A stretch of DNA of 64,000 bases from Mesobacterium_A sp034670065 (lineage in GTDB: Bacteria; Pseudomonadota; Alphaproteobacteria; Rhodobacterales; Rhodobacteraceae): positions 243,651-307,650 of the forward strand of contig JAXMOG010000005.1 in NCBI GenBank assembly GCA_034670065.1, in the 5' to 3' direction. The position numbers and the translations under genes were made by a program. Numbering within the stretch: position 1 is the stretch's first letter; each line of letters opens with the position of its first letter. A model generated the notes under the pieces. The model did not search any database, had not been told where the DNA came from, and saw only the letters and a list, made by a program, of their open reading frames with translations. Shown piece by piece: positions 1-8,731 of this stretch.

Positions 1-1
1 A

Positions 2-286
2 GCTGCACTTCTTGCGATGATGCGTGTATGGGCTGTCGAAGAAGGGCCGCACGGCAATCGGATCAATGCGATCAGTCCCGGGATTATACTTACGCCGATG
101 GCGGATGCGGTCCTTGATCCACAGATTTCGAAACGTTTGACTGACCACACGCCACTTCGGCGCAACGGGCGCCCCGAAGATGTAGCGGGGACTGCAGCGT
201 GGCTTCTGTCAGAAGACTCACACTTTGTAACGGGCCAAGACGTTGTTGTGGATGGCGGCTTTACACTTGGGGGGGCGCTGAGATGA
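2..286 (+). CDS. SDR family oxidoreductase, C-terminal part
   Basis: The window opens inside this gene, just after where the catalytic YxxxK motif would lie; the first visible residues AALLAMM follow the usual SxxK segment. The visible 94 residues contain the NAISPG motif typical of classical short-chain dehydrogenases, the PLRRNGRPEDVAGTAAWLLS segment and the terminal TGQDVVVDGGF motif. These enzymes use NAD(P)H to oxidise or reduce alcohol and keto groups. The substrate cannot be told. The stop overlaps the start of the next gene by 4 bases, so the two are probably co-translated. Confidence 0.9.
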   Translation, partial: AALLAMMRVWAVEEGPHGNRINAISPGIILTPMADAVLDPQISKRLTDHTPLRRNGRPEDVAGTAAWLLSEDSHFVTGQDVVVDGGFTLGGALR

Positions 287-648
287 AGTTTACTGACGGA
301 GCGCAACTGGCCGATGAACTAAACCCCGATGTCCGCAATGTTTTGGAAAGCCGCTACGGTCATCTGTTGCCCGGCATGGCGGATACGATCATCGAAATGG
401 CCTATGGTCGTTTCTACGGACGCCCGGGCTTGGATATGAAAAGCCGCTACATCGCAACAATCGCCGCACTTTCAGCCATGGGCGCTCAGACCGCCCCGCA
501 ACTGCGGATCAATATCGAAGGGGGCCTCAAATGCGGGTTGAGCGAAACGGAAATTGCCGAGATAATTTGGCAAATGGCGCTTTATGGTGGTCTTCCCTCA
601 GCCATAAATGCGCTAAACACACTGTGCGATATCTGCACCGAAGGCTAG
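283..648 (+). CDS. Carboxymuconolactone decarboxylase-like protein
   Basis: A 121-residue protein with the CMD fold signature: a conserved helical core around RYIATIAALSAMG, then GLSETEIAEIIWQMALYGG and a P-x-A-I-N-AL tail. The AhpD CxxC redox motif is absent, so peroxidase reductase activity is unlikely. Family members decarboxylate gamma-carboxymuconolactone or have unknown ring-modifying roles. The start ATG overlaps the TGA of the upstream dehydrogenase (ATGA), which argues that both act on one substrate, perhaps an aromatic or lactone compound. That link is inference. Confidence 0.8.
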   Translation: MKFTDGAQLADELNPDVRNVLESRYGHLLPGMADTIIEMAYGRFYGRPGLDMKSRYIATIAALSAMGAQTAPQLRINIEGGLKCGLSETEIAEIIWQMALYGGLPSAINALNTLCDICTEG

Positions 649-868
649 ACGATCTGTACAAAGCTTCGCCTTGAGTTTGGAAAAGGCCGCCCTGCCCTGC
701 ATTGCTGACCTATGTGTATTTTGCCACGAAGATCCGGTTTAGCACCCATAGCGACAAGTGACGCGAACGGTCCGGAGCAGACCTGAACCAAACCCCTGAC
801 ATCCCAAGGCTATGCAGCCACGATTGAAGTCTTCTTCAAATCGAGGGTGCACGCGTAGCCTTGGGCAC

Positions 869-1423
869 TTAAAATGTCGGTGGCGTACAACAGCTTACGA
901 TCGTGCATTCAACGCTGCCAATTTGACGAAACCTATGGGGCAAGCGGCTGTCAAAATAATAAGCATCCCCCGGCCCCATGATTTTGCGTTGGTCGCCAAC
1001 AGTCACCTCTATTCGACCTGAAATTACGACCCCGCATTCCTCTCCTTCATGGCTGTACATCACGCGGCCTGTATCAGCTTTGGGGGCGTAGGTTTCATAC
1101 AGCATCCCCAATGCACGCCCGAAATTGTTATTGCCTATTCTGCGCAACGACACCCCGCCCTTGCCAATTTCAATCAACTCTTCTTTGGCAAAAAAGATCG
1201 TCTTGTCGACTTCCGGCTGAAAGGAAAAAAAGTCTGACAAGCTGATTGGGATACCATCAAGGATTCTGCGCAAGGCCCCGACGGATGGATTTGTTTTTCC
1301 GGCCTCAATCAATGAAATTGTCGAATTCGGCACATTCGTTTTCTTGGCCAAAGCCCGCTGGGACAAACCCACAGATTCGCGCACGCTGCGCAGCCGCAAT
1401 CCAAGTTCAGATATTTCGTCCAT
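869..1423 (-). CDS. XRE-cupin transcriptional regulator (PuuR-like)
   Basis: 184 residues: an N-terminal helix-turn-helix (about residues 6-60, with SQRALAKKTNVPNSTISLIE) and a C-terminal cupin (about 105-180, with SHEGEECGVVISG and PGDAYYFDSRLPHRF). This is the architecture of PuuR-type regulators that sense polyamine or amino-acid intermediates. I chose ATG 1423 because GGGAG sits 7 bases upstream; an in-frame ATG at 1441 would add 6 residues. It is divergent from gabT-gabD, and dyads lie between them, so it probably controls GABA or putrescine catabolism. The ligand is not shown. Confidence 0.85.
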   Translation of the reverse strand: MDEISELGLRLRSVRESVGLSQRALAKKTNVPNSTISLIEAGKTNPSVGALRRILDGIPISLSDFFSFQPEVDKTIFFAKEELIEIGKGGVSLRRIGNNNFGRALGMLYETYAPKADTGRVMYSHEGEECGVVISGRIEVTVGDQRKIMGPGDAYYFDSRLPHRFRQIGSVECTIVSCCTPPTF

Positions 1424-1442
1424 TGTGTTGCTCCCGTTCATA

Positions 1443-1456
1443 ATACTGAACAGTAT
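1443..1456. promoter_or_regulatory. Dyad operator candidate (ATACTG-AA-CAGTAT)
   Basis: A perfect 6-base inverted repeat with a 2-base spacer, about 20 bases upstream of the XRE-cupin start and inside the divergent region shared with gabT. The position fits an autoregulatory site. Binding is inferred. Confidence 0.4.
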
Positions 1457-1508
1457 GGCAAACGCTGCATATTTTTCAATATCTTATGGGTCAATAGAAA
1501 CACTCTAT

Positions 1509-1522
1509 TTTGAAATATCAAA
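1509..1522. promoter_or_regulatory. Dyad operator candidate upstream of gabT
   Basis: TTTGAAATATCAAA is a near-perfect palindrome (mismatch only at the centre), about 55 bases before the gabT start. A related TTCAATATC motif lies near 1473. AT-rich dyads of this sort are common targets of XRE-cupin repressors, so this is a plausible site for the divergent regulator. Confidence 0.35.
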
Positions 1523-1576
1523 CTTCATATAGTGGAGGAAAGGTCTACCAACGCTATGAGTTTCGAAAGGATTCCC

Positions 1577-2857
1577 ATGACCAACGCATCTATCGCTGCC
1601 CGCCGGAACGACGCCATTGCAAAAGGTGTGGGCATGTTAACGCAAGTCTACGTTGACCGCGCGCTGAACTCTGAAATCTGGGATGTCGAAGGTAGCCGCT
1701 ATATTGACTTCGCCGCGGGCATCGCCGTTGTGAATACGGGGCATTGCAACCCTCATGTGATGGATGCGGTGACCAAGCAAGCTTCACGGTTTACGCACAC
1801 GTGCCATCAGGTTGTACCTTACGAAAACTACATCGCGCTGGCGGAACGTTTGAACGAAAAGGCACCGGGCGATTTTGCGAAAAAGACTGCGTTTTTGTCC
1901 ACTGGCGCAGAAGCCGTCGAAAACGCGATTAAGATCGCACGCGCCGCAACAGGCCGCTCTGCCGTTATCGCGTTTACTGGTGGCTTCCACGGTCGGACAT
2001 TCATGGGCATGTCCCTGACAGGTAAGGTCGTGCCGTACAAAAAGGGTTTTGGCGCGATGATGCCTGACGTATTCCACGCGCCGTTCCCGATGGATGTGCA
2101 CAACGTTTCCACAGACGACGCAATGAAGGGCATCGAATATCTGTTCAAGGCAGACGTCGATCCAGCCCGTGTTGCGGCAATCATTGTGGAACCCGTTCAG
2201 GGCGAAGGTGGTTTTTACCCGGTGCCAGCGGACCTGATGCGAGCCTTGCGCGCGCTGTGTGACGAGCACGGCATCGTGTTGATAGCCGACGAGGTGCAGA
2301 CCGGTTTCGCCCGCACAGGTACATTGTTCGCGATGGAGCAATATGATGTGGCCCCTGACCTTATTACAATGGCCAAGGGCCTTGCGGGCGGTCTGCCGCT
2401 GTCTGCTGTTACTGGCCGGGCCGAGATCATGGATGCCGCCTTGCCAGGTGGTTTGGGTGGTACATATGGCGGCAACCCACTGGGTATTGCGGCGTCGCAC
2501 GCAGTGTTGGATGTGATTGAAAAAGATGATCTTTGTGCACGCGCCAATGAACTGGGCGCGCGTTTGAAAACCCATCTCGCAAAAATTCAGACCACCACGC
2601 CGGAAATCGCTGACATTCGCGGCCCCGGATTCATGGTGGCGGCTGAATTCTGCGCTGCAGATGGCACGCCATTGCCGGAAATGGTGAACGAAATCCGCGC
2701 TGAAGCGCTCAAGAACGGGCTGATCCTGCTGAGCTGTGGTGTCTATGCGAATGTAATTCGCTTCCTTGCACCGCTGACGATTCAGGACGCGGTGTTTGAC
2801 GAAGCGATGGGTATCCTTGAACGTTCCATCGCTGCTGTAAAAGGACGGATGGCATGA
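1577..2857 (+). CDS. gabT: 4-aminobutyrate aminotransferase
   Basis: 426-residue class III PLP aminotransferase closely following the GabT pattern: RAENS/WDVEGS..DFAAGIAVVNTGH at the N-terminus, TGAEAVENAIKIAR (phosphate-binding region), IADEVQTGFARTG with the PLP-contacting Asp238, and TMAKGLAGGLP with the Schiff-base Lys267. It transfers the amino group of GABA to 2-oxoglutarate, giving succinate semialdehyde. The start at 1577 has GAAAGG 6 bases upstream; ATG 1556 and GTG 1532 are in frame but less well placed. Its last codons overlap gabD by 4 bases. Regulation by the divergent XRE-cupin protein is likely. Confidence 0.92.
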   Translation: MTNASIAARRNDAIAKGVGMLTQVYVDRALNSEIWDVEGSRYIDFAAGIAVVNTGHCNPHVMDAVTKQASRFTHTCHQVVPYENYIALAERLNEKAPGDFAKKTAFLSTGAEAVENAIKIARAATGRSAVIAFTGGFHGRTFMGMSLTGKVVPYKKGFGAMMPDVFHAPFPMDVHNVSTDDAMKGIEYLFKADVDPARVAAIIVEPVQGEGGFYPVPADLMRALRALCDEHGIVLIADEVQTGFARTGTLFAMEQYDVAPDLITMAKGLAGGLPLSAVTGRAEIMDAALPGGLGGTYGGNPLGIAASHAVLDVIEKDDLCARANELGARLKTHLAKIQTTTPEIADIRGPGFMVAAEFCAADGTPLPEMVNEIRAEALKNGLILLSCGVYANVIRFLAPLTIQDAVFDEAMGILERSIAAVKGRMA

Positions 2858-4326
2858 GTGATCACGTAATGAAACTCAAGTTGAACGATGCTTCGCTATT
2901 GGAAACCCGCGGTTACGTGAATGGCGAATGGGTCACGAATGGTAAGACGTTCAAGGTCCACAACCCCGCGACGGGAGAGGTCATCGCCAAAGTGACGGAT
3001 ATGTCCGCGGCCGATACCACTATCGCGATTGATGCGGCCTATAACGCGCAAAAGGATTACGCAAAGTGGACTGGCAAAGAACGCAGTGCCGTCTTACGCA
3101 AATGGTTTGATCTGATGGTGGCAAACGCCGACGATCTGGCAACGATCTTGACCGCCGAAATGGGCAAACCATGGGCCGAGGCACGCGGCGAAATCATGTA
3201 TGGAGCATCCTTCATCGAGTGGTTTGCCGAAGAAGCAAAGCGCATCTATGGCGATGTTATTCCCGGCCACCAACGTGACAAACGCATCGTTGTTTTGAAA
3301 CAGCCTGTCGGCGTGGTAGGTTCGATCACGCCATGGAATTTCCCGAATGCAATGATCGCTCGCAAGGTCGCACCGGCGCTTGCCGTTGGCTGTTCTTTTG
3401 TTGCGCGCCCGGCGGAATTGACGCCACTCTCCGCATTGGCGATGGCGGTCCTTGCGGAACGTGCGGGCATCCCTGCGGGCATTTTCAACGTGATCCCATC
3501 ATCCGATAGTGCCGGGGTCGGTCAGGTGCTTTGTTCCGATGACAAGGTTTCAAAGATTACCTTCACTGGGTCCACGCGGGTCGGCAAAATCCTGATGAGC
3601 CAATGCAGCAGCTCAATCAAGAAAATGTCGCTTGAGCTGGGCGGCAACGCGCCCTTTATCGTTTTTGACGACGCCGACATAGATTCAGCTGTCGAAGGCG
3701 CCATGATCGCAAAGTTCCGCAACAACGGCCAAACCTGCGTATGTGCCAACCGAATTTACGTACAGGCCGGGGTCTATGACGCTTTCGCTCAAAAACTGGC
3801 GGTACGAATGAATGATCTGACGCTGGGCGATGGATTTACAGACGGTGTAAACACGGGCCCGTTGATCAATGACGCGGCCATGGTCAAGGTTGAAGATCAC
3901 ATCAAGGATGCGACAGCCAAGGGCGCAACCGTTTTGAAGGGCGGTAAGCGTTCCGAATTGGGTGGTACTTTCTTTGAGCCAACAATTCTGACCGACGTCA
4001 CACCAAAGATGATCGTGTCACGTGAAGAAACCTTTGGCCCCTTGGCTCCACTGATTAAGTTTGAGGACGAAGACGCCGTTGTAGATTTGGCCAATGATAC
4101 GGAATTCGGACTTGCCGCCTATTTCTTCAGCCGCGATCTGGCGCGTGTCTGGCGCGTAGCTGAATCCTTGGAAACGGGGATGGTTGGCGTGAATACCGGC
4201 TTGATCTCGACTGAAGTAGCCCCTTTTGGCGGCATCAAACAAAGTGGCCTTGGCCGCGAAGGCTCGAAATACGGGACGGAAGATTTTCTGGAGATCAAGT
4301 ACGTCTGCATGGGTGACATTGAATAG
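2854..4326 (+). CDS. gabD: Succinate-semialdehyde dehydrogenase
   Basis: 490-residue aldehyde dehydrogenase, a normal length for GabD. Visible motifs: PWNFPNAM (oxyanion Asn), GSTRVGKIL, ELGGNAPFIVF with the general base Glu261, and NNGQTCVCANR with the nucleophile Cys295. It oxidises the succinate semialdehyde made by GabT to succinate, feeding the TCA cycle. The cofactor segment reads VARPAELTP, so the usual VxKPA lysine is Arg185; this could affect NAD versus NADP use. Translation is coupled to gabT through an ATGA overlap. Confidence 0.92.
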   Translation: MSDHVMKLKLNDASLLETRGYVNGEWVTNGKTFKVHNPATGEVIAKVTDMSAADTTIAIDAAYNAQKDYAKWTGKERSAVLRKWFDLMVANADDLATILTAEMGKPWAEARGEIMYGASFIEWFAEEAKRIYGDVIPGHQRDKRIVVLKQPVGVVGSITPWNFPNAMIARKVAPALAVGCSFVARPAELTPLSALAMAVLAERAGIPAGIFNVIPSSDSAGVGQVLCSDDKVSKITFTGSTRVGKILMSQCSSSIKKMSLELGGNAPFIVFDDADIDSAVEGAMIAKFRNNGQTCVCANRIYVQAGVYDAFAQKLAVRMNDLTLGDGFTDGVNTGPLINDAAMVKVEDHIKDATAKGATVLKGGKRSELGGTFFEPTILTDVTPKMIVSREETFGPLAPLIKFEDEDAVVDLANDTEFGLAAYFFSRDLARVWRVAESLETGMVGVNTGLISTEVAPFGGIKQSGLGREGSKYGTEDFLEIKYVCMGDIE

Positions 4327-4375
4327 AAATTTTAACTTGAGCTCACTTCCAAGCGCCGTCTGACGGTTTCTTAAT

Positions 4376-4415
4376 GAGCCCCGTGTAGGCAATGTACATT
4401 GCTTTTTCGGGGCTC
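4376..4415 (+). terminator. Nested hairpin downstream of gabD
   Basis: Perfect 8-base arms GAGCCCCG (4376-4383) and CGGGGCTC (4408-4415) enclose a second perfect palindrome GCAATGTACATTGC. It lies about 50 bases after the gabD stop. There is no T-run after the right arm, so a rho-independent role is only probable. Confidence 0.45.
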
Positions 4416-5014
4416 CCTTCAAAACCACCTCAATCATCTGGGCAGCTAGAGCAGTGTTCGGCCCTGTAATGGTTTGCGCTAAGCCATTTGGCCCGAGCGA
4501 ACGGCCACAAACGGTCACGTTGATGGGGCCGCGTCACACAAACTTCCAGCACTTGCTGCGATAGCAAGATACGAACTCAGGCTTAATTGGGAGAGAATTA
4601 CCGCTTTTCCCGGCTGGCTTGAGCGTTGGTGGTGGTGCGTTGAATCGAGCGCGAGCAACTTTTTGGCAAGGTTTTGCGCGGATGCGGCGGTGCGGGAAAT
4701 GTCTTGGGCAACTTGATGAGTTCTTGGCCAGGGTTTGGCGGCGTGCGCCTTGCCCGCCGCGTTCGCTTCATGGAAAGCGTCCAAAGGCCTCTCGTTTTCA
4801 CGACATCTTAATCAAGCCAGACCGAAACGACCCGCCCCGCTTGAGTGAAAGGTTATCCTATGCCTTGTACCGGGTCTTGCACGCTGCCGGCTTCCAGTTG
4901 CTCTTCACAACCCGCTACCACTCTGGGTTCACTCGGTGAATTCCCTGATGTCGCAACTGATGCAACAAGGCCCAATTGAGGTATCAAGACAATGTTTCAA
5001 CGAGCCTACGCCTT
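4416..5014. other. About 600 bases without a recognised gene
   Basis: Open frames exist on both strands (for example 4619-4939 forward, 4515-4784 reverse), but their products are Arg/Pro-rich, lack a family signature and have no good ribosome-binding site. I see no RNA gene or clear IS end here. Confidence 0.5.
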
Positions 5015-6010
5015 TCAAACATCAATCAACTTGATCATGCGCTCCAGTCGCTCCATCGCGCGAACGCCGTCCTCAATGTCTGGTACTTCACGGGACTCCC
5101 CACGAAACACTGCAGCAACGTCGCCTAACAATGCGTCATAGCCCTTGTGATCTTCATTGGCTGCCGCTGTGAAGTTGGGTGTCCAGCTCAACGTGTCGCA
5201 GTCGGGCGATAGCAGTGCCTTGGGATCCTGCGCCTTGAATGGCGGATCACGGTACAGGGAAACATTAATAATGTTATCGACATGCAATCGCGCGTGGTCG
5301 CCCATAATACGAATTTCTTCCATGGGAGTTCCACGGGACTGAACCGTGCCCATGACGATATTGCCGATTTTGCCCATTTCTGTAGTGAAATTCAGATGTA
5401 AGAGAAGTTTTCCAGGTTGGGGAGAAATGCTCCTTACCTGCATGTCGCCAAAGTCTTCCCCCATAAACCAAGGGATAAGGTCCATGTAATGAACGCAATG
5501 ATGAAGATAGAAACCGGTGTAGTCGGGTTCTCCTTTGAAATAGGTCGGAGCGGTCATATAGGCGCCGGTGACGCCCAAGATGCTTCCGAATGTCCCTTGT
5601 TCCAGTACGTTCATTGCGATCTTGTTGCCGGTGGAATAGCGCTTCATGAAGCCAACCAGCACAGGTTTTCCATATTTTTGAGACGCTTGCGCTATCTCGC
5701 GAGCGCCCGCCGCATCCGCCGCCGGCGGCTTTTCCATAAAGACCGGCAATCCCGCCTCAAGTGCTGCCAAAGTTGCCACGCGGTGCAATTCTGGGCCAAC
5801 GGCCATACCAATCGCGTCAAGTCCTGGCGTCTTGATCAGCTCCGCAAAGTCATCGGTTAAGGTGGTGACACCATACTCCGTTGCGGTCTTTCGAAGGGCT
5901 TCGCCATCTCGATCGCACAGTGCTGCAATCCGAATTCCGTTACGACCCATTTGTGGCAAGAGCATCTGTCTCGCATGGGTTCCGCAGCCTATCCACCCAA
6001 TGTTAATCAT
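5015..6010 (-). CDS. Gfo/Idh/MocA family dehydrogenase
   Basis: 331 residues. The N-terminal Rossmann fold shows GWIGCGTHARQM and the EKPPAADAAGAREI segment with the conserved EKP lysine; the C-terminal half is the alpha/beta substrate domain, with HHCVHYMDLIPWFMGE carrying the catalytic-type histidine and Asp. Members oxidise sugars, inositols or sugar acids with NAD(P). It is the last gene of the minus-strand cluster and overlaps the isomerase gene by 4 bases. The pairing with a xylose-isomerase-like protein and an ABC importer suggests catabolism of an imported sugar or polyol; the substrate is unknown. Confidence 0.88.
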   Translation of the reverse strand: MINIGWIGCGTHARQMLLPQMGRNGIRIAALCDRDGEALRKTATEYGVTTLTDDFAELIKTPGLDAIGMAVGPELHRVATLAALEAGLPVFMEKPPAADAAGAREIAQASQKYGKPVLVGFMKRYSTGNKIAMNVLEQGTFGSILGVTGAYMTAPTYFKGEPDYTGFYLHHCVHYMDLIPWFMGEDFGDMQVRSISPQPGKLLLHLNFTTEMGKIGNIVMGTVQSRGTPMEEIRIMGDHARLHVDNIINVSLYRDPPFKAQDPKALLSPDCDTLSWTPNFTAAANEDHKGYDALLGDVAAVFRGESREVPDIEDGVRAMERLERMIKLIDV

Positions 6011-6894
6011 TGATCCACCTCAGCAAGTGCCAGCGCGTTTCGAATTACCCCTAAACCGGCACGTAGTTTGTCATCTTCATTTTCGCGAGGAGCCCGCCAA
6101 TGCGCTATTGGTAGAGCCACCCGGTCATCTGCGCGCCGAAACGGTTCCAGCGAAATCGGACCGGTATAGTTGACTTGCGCCAACGCTCTCATCACGGCCG
6201 TCCAGTCAATGTGCCCGGTACCTGGATGGCCCCGATGATTTTCGTTGGCCTGAAAATGTGCAATTCGGTCACCGGCCATTCGGATCGCATCCGGAATTGA
6301 CCGCTCTTCCATATTCATATGGAACGTATCAAGCATCAGCTTGAAGGCAGGGTTGTCGACCGCATCAACAACCTCACAGGCCTGACGTGTGGTGGACAGG
6401 ATGTCTGTTTCAAAGCGATTAAGTGCTTCCACTGCCAGAACCACACCCGCCGACTGTGCCAAAGGCGCGACAGTGCTGAAGGCGGAAATTGTACGCTCTG
6501 CACGCTGCGCAATATCGTCGTCACTTCGGGGAACGGGTGGGCGTCCCGCAAAGACCATCGGCTCCCCATAAAGCGGTCCACCTACTATGCCGATACCGAG
6601 TTGGGCTGCAACATCGATACATCTTTTCAAGTAATCCATCCCACCGATCTGGTCCGACGTATTGTCAGAAGCGATCGAACGCTGTTGGTTCACACGTGCA
6701 GCAAGAACCAAAGAGATGCTTGCGTCTTCTGCAGCACGTTTCACCACGTCAATTTCGAGATTGTCTTCGGGTTCAGGAACCAGCAACTCGACAAAATCAA
6801 AGCCAAGGTCTGCAGCTGCCTGAAAATAATGGAGATCCGCCCCAGTAAACGGCCTGATAAATTGCATCGAAATGATGCCGATTGGATTTTTCAT
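6007..6894 (-). CDS. Sugar phosphate isomerase/epimerase-like TIM-barrel protein
   Basis: 295 residues of the AP endonuclease 2/xylose isomerase-like fold. Metal-site motifs are visible: VEALNRFETD (Glu), LMLDTFHMNMEE (Asp and His), HFQANENHRGHPGTGHID (His) and SLEPF (Glu). Such enzymes epimerise keto sugars or isomerise inosose-type intermediates. It overlaps the dehydrogenase downstream by 4 bases and follows the permease gene by 18 bases, so it belongs to the same operon. Likely acts on the product of the dehydrogenase or the reverse; the order is not known. Confidence 0.85.
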   Translation of the reverse strand: MKNPIGIISMQFIRPFTGADLHYFQAAADLGFDFVELLVPEPEDNLEIDVVKRAAEDASISLVLAARVNQQRSIASDNTSDQIGGMDYLKRCIDVAAQLGIGIVGGPLYGEPMVFAGRPPVPRSDDDIAQRAERTISAFSTVAPLAQSAGVVLAVEALNRFETDILSTTRQACEVVDAVDNPAFKLMLDTFHMNMEERSIPDAIRMAGDRIAHFQANENHRGHPGTGHIDWTAVMRALAQVNYTGPISLEPFRRADDRVALPIAHWRAPRENEDDKLRAGLGVIRNALALAEVDQ

Positions 6895-6912
6895 TCTTCT
6901 TGTCCTTTTAGG

Positions 6913-7746
6913 TCAACCTTTGACCGCGCCTTGGGTCAAACCTGAGATCAATCGCTTCTGAACGATCAGAAACAAAACAGTGGCAGGCAAAGCCCCAACA
7001 ATGCCGCCAGAAGTCAGCAAGCCCCATTGCACTTCGTACTCGCCGATAAGCGTTTGCACAGCGACAGTAATGGTTCGAACCTCGCGTCCACCAAGCGTCA
7101 ACGCGTAGAGGTATTCGTTCCAAGACGTGATGAAGATGTAGATCCCGGTTGCGATGATGCCGGGCATGCAGAGCGGGAGAACAACGCGGCGAAGAGCCTG
7201 TAAACGTGTGCAACCATCAGTCATTGCGGCTTCATCAAGCGAGCGCGGAATGCCGTTGATATAGCTAACCATCATCCAAATCGAGAAGGGAATTGCGACG
7301 GTCGAGTTGGCAATGATCAGTGCAACGTGCGTGTCGAGTAGACCCAAGGTCCGCATCAAAACGAACAATGGCAAAATCAAAAGGACCAGCGGGAACATAT
7401 TGATTAGCAGGAATTGCAGCATCAATATCCGCTTACCTTTGAAGTTGAACCGCGAGAATGAGTATGCGGCGGTTACGCTGAGCGATAGTCCAACAATCAC
7501 AGTTCCCACCGCGACAATGAAACTGTCGATCAGGTTGTCAGAGAACCCAACGGTATTGAACAGTCTTGCATAGTTTTCGAAGGTGGCGTTGAGCAGCGAA
7601 GGTCCGGTTGTGAAGAGCGTTTCTTCTGGACTGACCGAAGTGATGAACATCCATAGGTACGGCCCCAGGGTGAACACCAGTATCGCCAACATCGGAATTT
7701 CAACGGTCAAAATCCGTTTCAGTTTTGACTTTTTGCGAATGGCCAT
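6913..7746 (-). CDS. Carbohydrate ABC transporter permease (MalG/UgpE type)
   Basis: 277 residues, about six membrane segments, with the permease EAA loop at EAAMTDGCTRLQALRRVVLP followed by PGI. The N-terminus KKSKLKRILTVEIPMLAILVFTLGPYLWM is typical of the CUT1 second permease. It forms the inner-membrane channel with the next permease and uses the divergently encoded ATPase. It overlaps the upstream permease gene by one base. Confidence 0.92.
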   Translation of the reverse strand: MAIRKKSKLKRILTVEIPMLAILVFTLGPYLWMFITSVSPEETLFTTGPSLLNATFENYARLFNTVGFSDNLIDSFIVAVGTVIVGLSLSVTAAYSFSRFNFKGKRILMLQFLLINMFPLVLLILPLFVLMRTLGLLDTHVALIIANSTVAIPFSIWMMVSYINGIPRSLDEAAMTDGCTRLQALRRVVLPLCMPGIIATGIYIFITSWNEYLYALTLGGREVRTITVAVQTLIGEYEVQWGLLTSGGIVGALPATVLFLIVQKRLISGLTQGAVKG

Positions 7747-8663
7747 CAGTCTTCCGCCTTTCCGGTGCGACGGAGGTAAAAGACAACCACAACCATCAGC
7801 ATTATCGTGAACAGGACTGCTATGGCTGAGCCATAGCCGAAATCAAGGTTTGTCCGCGCTTTGATAAAGGCATAAAGCGGAAGCGTGTGCGTCGAATAAC
7901 CCGGTCCGCCGCCAGTCATAACAAAGATGACGTCAAAACTGTTGGCCACCCAAATCATACGAAGCAGAACAGCAGTCATCATTACCCCGGAGATTCCGGG
8001 AAGGGTGATGTGCCAGAACTGACGCCACGTGCTTGCCCCGTCGATCGACGCCGCTTCGTAGTAACTGGCCGGGATGGACTGCAAACCCGCCAAGATCATA
8101 ACCGCAAAGAATGGGAAGCCCTGCCAGGTCAGTGTCAAAATAATGGATGCCAAAGCGGTATCAGGCCTTGCAAGCCACGGTACCGCTTGCTGAATTACTC
8201 CTAGGCGCAGAAGAAACTCATTCGCGACACCATAATTGCTGTCGTAAATCCACGTCCACATCAGCGCGATCACCACCGACGGCAAGGCCCATGGGATGAT
8301 GATCAGCGCCCGCGCAAGTGGACGCCACCAAAAGTTCTGGTTCAAAATCAGCGCTGTAATAAGCCCAAGCAACAACTGAGCCGGGATCGTTGTGCACATC
8401 CAAATGACTGTGTGTTTGAGAGAAATCCAGAACACTTCATCGGCTAAGGCGGCTCGGAAATTATCAAGGCCGACCCAGTCGAAATCATTTGGACGAAAAA
8501 GCACATAGTCGTGCAAACTCATCCAGGCGGTTTGGACCATTGGAAAAAACACAATTGCCAGCGTCACCAACACAGCCGGTGACAGCATTGCATATGGAAG
8601 TACTCGGCGCCCAAATGCAGAGCGGCGCGCCGAAATATCGGGGTCAGTTTTTACAATCGTCAT
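7746..8663 (-). CDS. Sugar ABC transporter permease (MalF/UgpA type)
   Basis: 305 residues with six predicted membrane helices and the EAA loop EAASIDGASTWRQFWHITLP. The opening YAMLSPAVLVTLAIVFFPMVQTAWMSLHDY is characteristic of CUT1 first permeases. It pairs with the downstream permease and sits 68 bases after the solute-binding-protein gene. Substrate class (sugar, polyol or glycerophosphoryl compound) is inferred from the family only. Confidence 0.92.
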   Translation of the reverse strand: MTIVKTDPDISARRSAFGRRVLPYAMLSPAVLVTLAIVFFPMVQTAWMSLHDYVLFRPNDFDWVGLDNFRAALADEVFWISLKHTVIWMCTTIPAQLLLGLITALILNQNFWWRPLARALIIIPWALPSVVIALMWTWIYDSNYGVANEFLLRLGVIQQAVPWLARPDTALASIILTLTWQGFPFFAVMILAGLQSIPASYYEAASIDGASTWRQFWHITLPGISGVMMTAVLLRMIWVANSFDVIFVMTGGGPGYSTHTLPLYAFIKARTNLDFGYGSAIAVLFTIMLMVVVVFYLRRTGKAED

Positions 8664-8731
8664 GAGCGCCCAAATTCAAATAGGGGTGAAGAGCTGAATG
8701 CTGGGAACCAACATTCAGCCCTCAAAAGACA

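Noticed and set aside
1784..2575. Long reverse-strand open frame opposite gabT
   Set aside because: It lies fully inside gabT, its product is Cys/His-rich without a family signature, and gabT shows every expected motif.
4515..4939. Open frames on both strands after gabD
   Set aside because: No family signature, unusual composition, and no convincing ribosome-binding site on either strand.
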